Source of the DNA: Kiritimatiellia bacterium | GTDB lineage: Bacteria; Verrucomicrobiota; Kiritimatiellia; UBA8416; SLMC01 | NCBI GenBank assembly: GCA_007133745.1 | Contig: SLMC01000310.1 | Location: forward strand, 1-6,666 | Length of the DNA: 6,666 bases | Reading direction: 5' to 3' | Shown here: in pieces, positions 4,835-6,666 of the stretch | Position numbering within the stretch: the first letter of the stretch is position 1 | Layout: each line of letters begins with the position of its first letter | Translations under genes and position numbers: made by a program | Notes under the pieces: model-generated | Seen by the model: only the letters and a program-made list of their open reading frames with translations | Database searches by the model: none | Told to the model about the DNA's origin: nothing

Positions 4835-6244
4835 CTACTCCTTCATCGACATGAGAAATTCGGCGTTGCTTTTGGTTTTCTTGATTTTGTTCGTCAGCAT
4901 TTCCATGGCCTCGACCGGCGGCACGCCGTTGATGGCGCGCCGCAGAATCCACATGCGGCTCAGCTCGTCCGGATGAAGCAAAAGCTCCTCCTTGCGGGTG
5001 CCGGACCGCTCGATGTTGATGGAGGGAAAGACGCGTTTATCCACCAGCGCGCGATCGAGGCACAGCTCCATGTTGCCCGTGCCCTTGAACTCCTCGAAGA
5101 TGACATCGTCCATGCGGCTGCCGGCTTCAACCAGAGCGGTCGCGATAATGGTCAGGCTGCCGCCATCCTCGGTATTGCGGGCCGCGCCGAAAAAGCGTTT
5201 GGGCTTGTGCAACGCGTTCGCATCCACGCCGCCGGACAGAATTTTCCCGCTGTGCGGCTGCAGGGTGTTGTACGCGCGAGCCAGCCGGGTGATGCTGTCG
5301 AGCAGAATCACCACGTGGTCTCCGTTTTCCACCATGCGCTTGCCCATCTCGATCACGAGTTCAGCCACCTGCACATGACGCTCCGGCGTTTCGTCGAACG
5401 TCGAGCTCAAAACATGCGCGGCCGTGTTCCGCATCATGTCGGTCACCTCTTCCGGACGTTCGTCGATGAGCAGAATGATCAGATAAACGTCCGGATGATT
5501 CGCCGAAATGCTGTTGGCCAGCTTCTGCAGCAGAACGGTCTTGCCCGTGCGCGGCGCGGCGACAATCAAGCCGCGCTGCCCGAGGCCGATCGGGGTGAAA
5601 ATATCCATGATCCGCATGGACACGCCCCCTTGATCCTTTTCCAGCCGAATTCTTTTTTCCGGGAAGAGCGGAGTCAGGTTTTCGAACGGAATCTTTTTTC
5701 GGGACAGATCGGGTTCGCCGTTGTTGACTTTGTCGACCCGGAACAGTGCGAAAAACCGCTCCTTTTCCTTGGGTTCGCGAATTTCGCCTTCGACCAGATC
5801 GCCCGTGCGCATGGCGAACCGGCGAATCTGGGACGGCGACACGTAGATGTCCTCGGGACAAGGCAGATAGTTGCTGTGCGGGGACCTGAGGAATCCGAAT
5901 CCGTCCGGCAGAATTTCCAGCACGCCCTTGCTGAAGATGATGCCGCGGCGGCGGGTGTGCTCCTTGAGGATTTCGAAAATCAGTTCGTGCTTGCGCAGCG
6001 CGCCAAGATCGTGCAGATCCAGGCTGTCGGCCAGCTTGTTCAAATCCGGCACGCTCACCGACTGGAGGTCGAAAAGATTCAGCGGATCGGGGGCGGGCCC
6101 TTCGAACGGAAGGCGGGTCTGGCCTTCGCCGTTTTCGTGTCCGCCGTTCCCGTTGACGCCGGGCCGACGCGGACCGCGTTCGTGCCCGTGCGGACGCGGA
6201 GGGCGTCCATCCTTGTTGTACGGTCTTGGTGGTCGTCTATTCAT
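4835..6244 (-). CDS. rho: Transcription termination factor Rho
   Basis: A hexameric RNA-dependent ATPase of 469 residues that loads on untranslated RNA and terminates transcription. Residues 1-50 are a low-complexity Arg/Pro/Gly/Asn-rich tail absent from the 419-residue E. coli protein. The Rho N-terminal helical domain (about 57-100) is followed by the RNA-binding cold-shock-like domain with RNP1-like DGFGFLR (114-120). The ATPase core shows Walker A AAPRTGKT (229-236), the catalytic-Glu region IDERPEE (260-266), Walker B VVILLDS (311-317), the Q-loop SGKILSGG (332-339) and the R-loop region FKGTGN (386-391). The P-loop is AAPRTGKT rather than E. coli APPKAGKT. The start at 6244 overlaps the coaE 3' end by 8 bp (ATGAATAG). 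Only a weak GGCGGG (6254-6249) sits 4 bases upstream, so initiation probably depends on ribosomes finishing coaE. Tig follows 6 bp later. Confidence 0.98.
   Translation of the reverse strand: MNRRPPRPYNKDGRPPRPHGHERGPRRPGVNGNGGHENGEGQTRLPFEGPAPDPLNLFDLQSVSVPDLNKLADSLDLHDLGALRKHELIFEILKEHTRRRGIIFSKGVLEILPDGFGFLRSPHSNYLPCPEDIYVSPSQIRRFAMRTGDLVEGEIREPKEKERFFALFRVDKVNNGEPDLSRKKIPFENLTPLFPEKRIRLEKDQGGVSMRIMDIFTPIGLGQRGLIVAAPRTGKTVLLQKLANSISANHPDVYLIILLIDERPEEVTDMMRNTAAHVLSSTFDETPERHVQVAELVIEMGKRMVENGDHVVILLDSITRLARAYNTLQPHSGKILSGGVDANALHKPKRFFGAARNTEDGGSLTIIATALVEAGSRMDDVIFEEFKGTGNMELCLDRALVDKRVFPSINIERSGTRKEELLLHPDELSRMWILRRAINGVPPVEAMEMLTNKIKKTKSNAEFLMSMKE
4838..4843 (-). promoter_or_regulatory. 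tig Shine-Dalgarno site inside the end of rho
   Basis: AAGGAG on the minus strand, formed by the last Lys and Glu codons of rho just before its TAG stop (4837-4835), and 9 bases before the tig ATG at 4828. The site is therefore coding sequence of the upstream gene, which fits translational coupling. Confidence 0.75.
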
Positions 6245-6435
6245 GTTTCCCGCCTTTTTGTTGTTGTTCCATCAGAGTCTCCCAGACTCGCCGGGTTTGT
6301 TCCCGCAAAACGTCCATACCGCCGCTGTTGAACAGCACGCGATCCGCCCGCTCCATTTTTTCCCTCTGCGTCATTTGCGCCGCGAGCCGCTTCTCGACTT
6401 CGTCGGGCGGCAATCCGCGCCGGGCCAGACGTCCC
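6237..6435 (-). CDS. coaE: Dephospho-CoA kinase, C-terminal fragment, 5' part missing
   Basis: About 65 residues match the C-terminal third of dephospho-CoA kinase, which phosphorylates the ribose 3'-OH of dephospho-CoA in the last step of CoA synthesis. The diagnostic stretch runs GRLARRGLPPDEVEKRLAAQ, then TQREKMERADRVLFNSGG, then an L-R-x-Q-x-x-R-x-W helix. The last piece is the typical ADxVIxNxG plus terminal helix of the family. The nucleotide-binding P-loop half (about 130 residues) is absent. Upstream of about 6435 the same frame reads unrelated sequence up to an ATG at 6509, and that DNA codes for an Hsp20 in another frame. The stop overlaps the rho start by 8 bp. The family call rests on the C-terminal pattern alone. 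The break is either an assembly chimera or a true disruption. Confidence 0.75.
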
Positions 6436-6666
6436 GATTTCAATGCGACGCGGTTTGAGCGCCTCTGGCAGTTCGCGCGCCAGTTCGATATGCAGCATTC
6501 CATCTGCATGATGGGCGCGCGTCACCCGCACATGATCTGCAAGGTGGAAGCGCCGTTCAAAGGCGCGGGTTGCGATACCACGATGCAGGAACTCGCGGTT
6601 GCTGTCATCATCCGAAGAGCGGCCCGTGACCACAAGCGCGCTTTCCTTCACATCGACGCTCAAGTC
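6436..6666 (-). CDS. Small heat-shock protein Hsp20/IbpA, fragment broken at both ends
   Basis: Roughly 77 residues of an alpha-crystallin (Hsp20) domain enter from the right edge, from the strand DLSVDVKESALVVTGR onward. The most telling segment is EFLHRGIATRAFERRFHLAD, followed by VRVTRAHHADGMLHIELARE and then KPRRIEI near 6436. The GIATRAFERRF … LADHV … GMLHI pattern is characteristic of IbpA-like ATP-independent holdases of alphaproteobacteria. Hsp20s normally end about 10-20 residues after this I-x-I motif. Here the reading enters the coaE sequence out of frame and continues to a stop at 6241 through residues that look non-native. The N-terminal part lies outside the window. Family call good; donor group inferred from remembered sequence patterns. 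Confidence 0.75.

Noticed and set aside
3830..6331. Plus-strand open frame of 833 codons antisense to rho and tig
   Set aside because: It lies wholly opposite two intact, conserved genes. It is rich in His, Gln, Phe and Arg as expected from a complementary frame of GC-rich codons, has no family motif and crosses the coaE/rho boundary. It is a shadow frame.
6241..6428. Apparent Hsp20 C-terminal extension continuing to the stop at 6241
   Set aside because: From the junction leftward this frame is an out-of-frame reading of coaE DNA (Arg/Ala/Gly-rich, no Hsp20 character), so it is not treated as native protein.

Overview
The window is a GC-rich (coding parts roughly 60%) bacterial chromosomal segment. 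It is dominated by one tightly packed minus-strand housekeeping operon, with a convergent purine-salvage gene and a repeat-bearing intergenic region on its left. The order coaE–rho–tig–clpP–clpX, the Arg/Pro/Gly-rich tail on Rho and the intergenic palindromes and ATTCC-type micro-repeats suggest an uncultured bacterium of the PVC / Kiritimatiellota / Hydrogenedentes kind. No phylogenetic marker was compared, so this is a low-confidence inference.

Layout, left to right. Positions 1-59 (minus) hold what looks like the first residues of an ECF-type sigma factor running off the left edge, with a plausible divergent promoter at 96-123. Positions 124-680 contain no convincing gene, but several repeats: a 20-bp imperfect tandem duplication (172-210), a palindrome bounded by 7-bp direct repeats (374-427), and overlapping inverted repeats (413-470 and 540-632). 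Four 8-bp ATTCC units (699-730) lie just before a possible promoter (750-778) for a trimeric-type purine nucleoside phosphorylase (785-1594, plus). The 3' end of that gene overlaps the 3' end of clpX by 17 bp, with no intrinsic terminator between them.

Positions 1578-6244 (minus) carry, in transcription order, rho, tig, clpP and clpX. The gaps are 6, 12 and 20 bp. Each downstream gene has a good Shine-Dalgarno site embedded in, or next to, the preceding stop codon. Trigger factor folds nascent chains at the ribosome exit, and ClpX unfolds substrates and feeds them to the ClpP chamber. Rho couples transcription termination to translation. The 3' end of coaE overlaps the rho start by 8 bp. ClpP carries Asn where the catalytic Asp is usually found.

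At the right edge, coaE is broken. Only its C-terminal third is present, and at about 6428-6440 the sequence switches abruptly to the C-terminal part of an alphaproteobacterial-looking Hsp20/IbpA chaperone, on the same strand but in another frame. This is either a contig chimera or a real recombination junction. Apart from that junction, the ClpP substitution and the small intergenic repeats, the window looks like ordinary housekeeping DNA. I see no evidence of a new multi-gene system.
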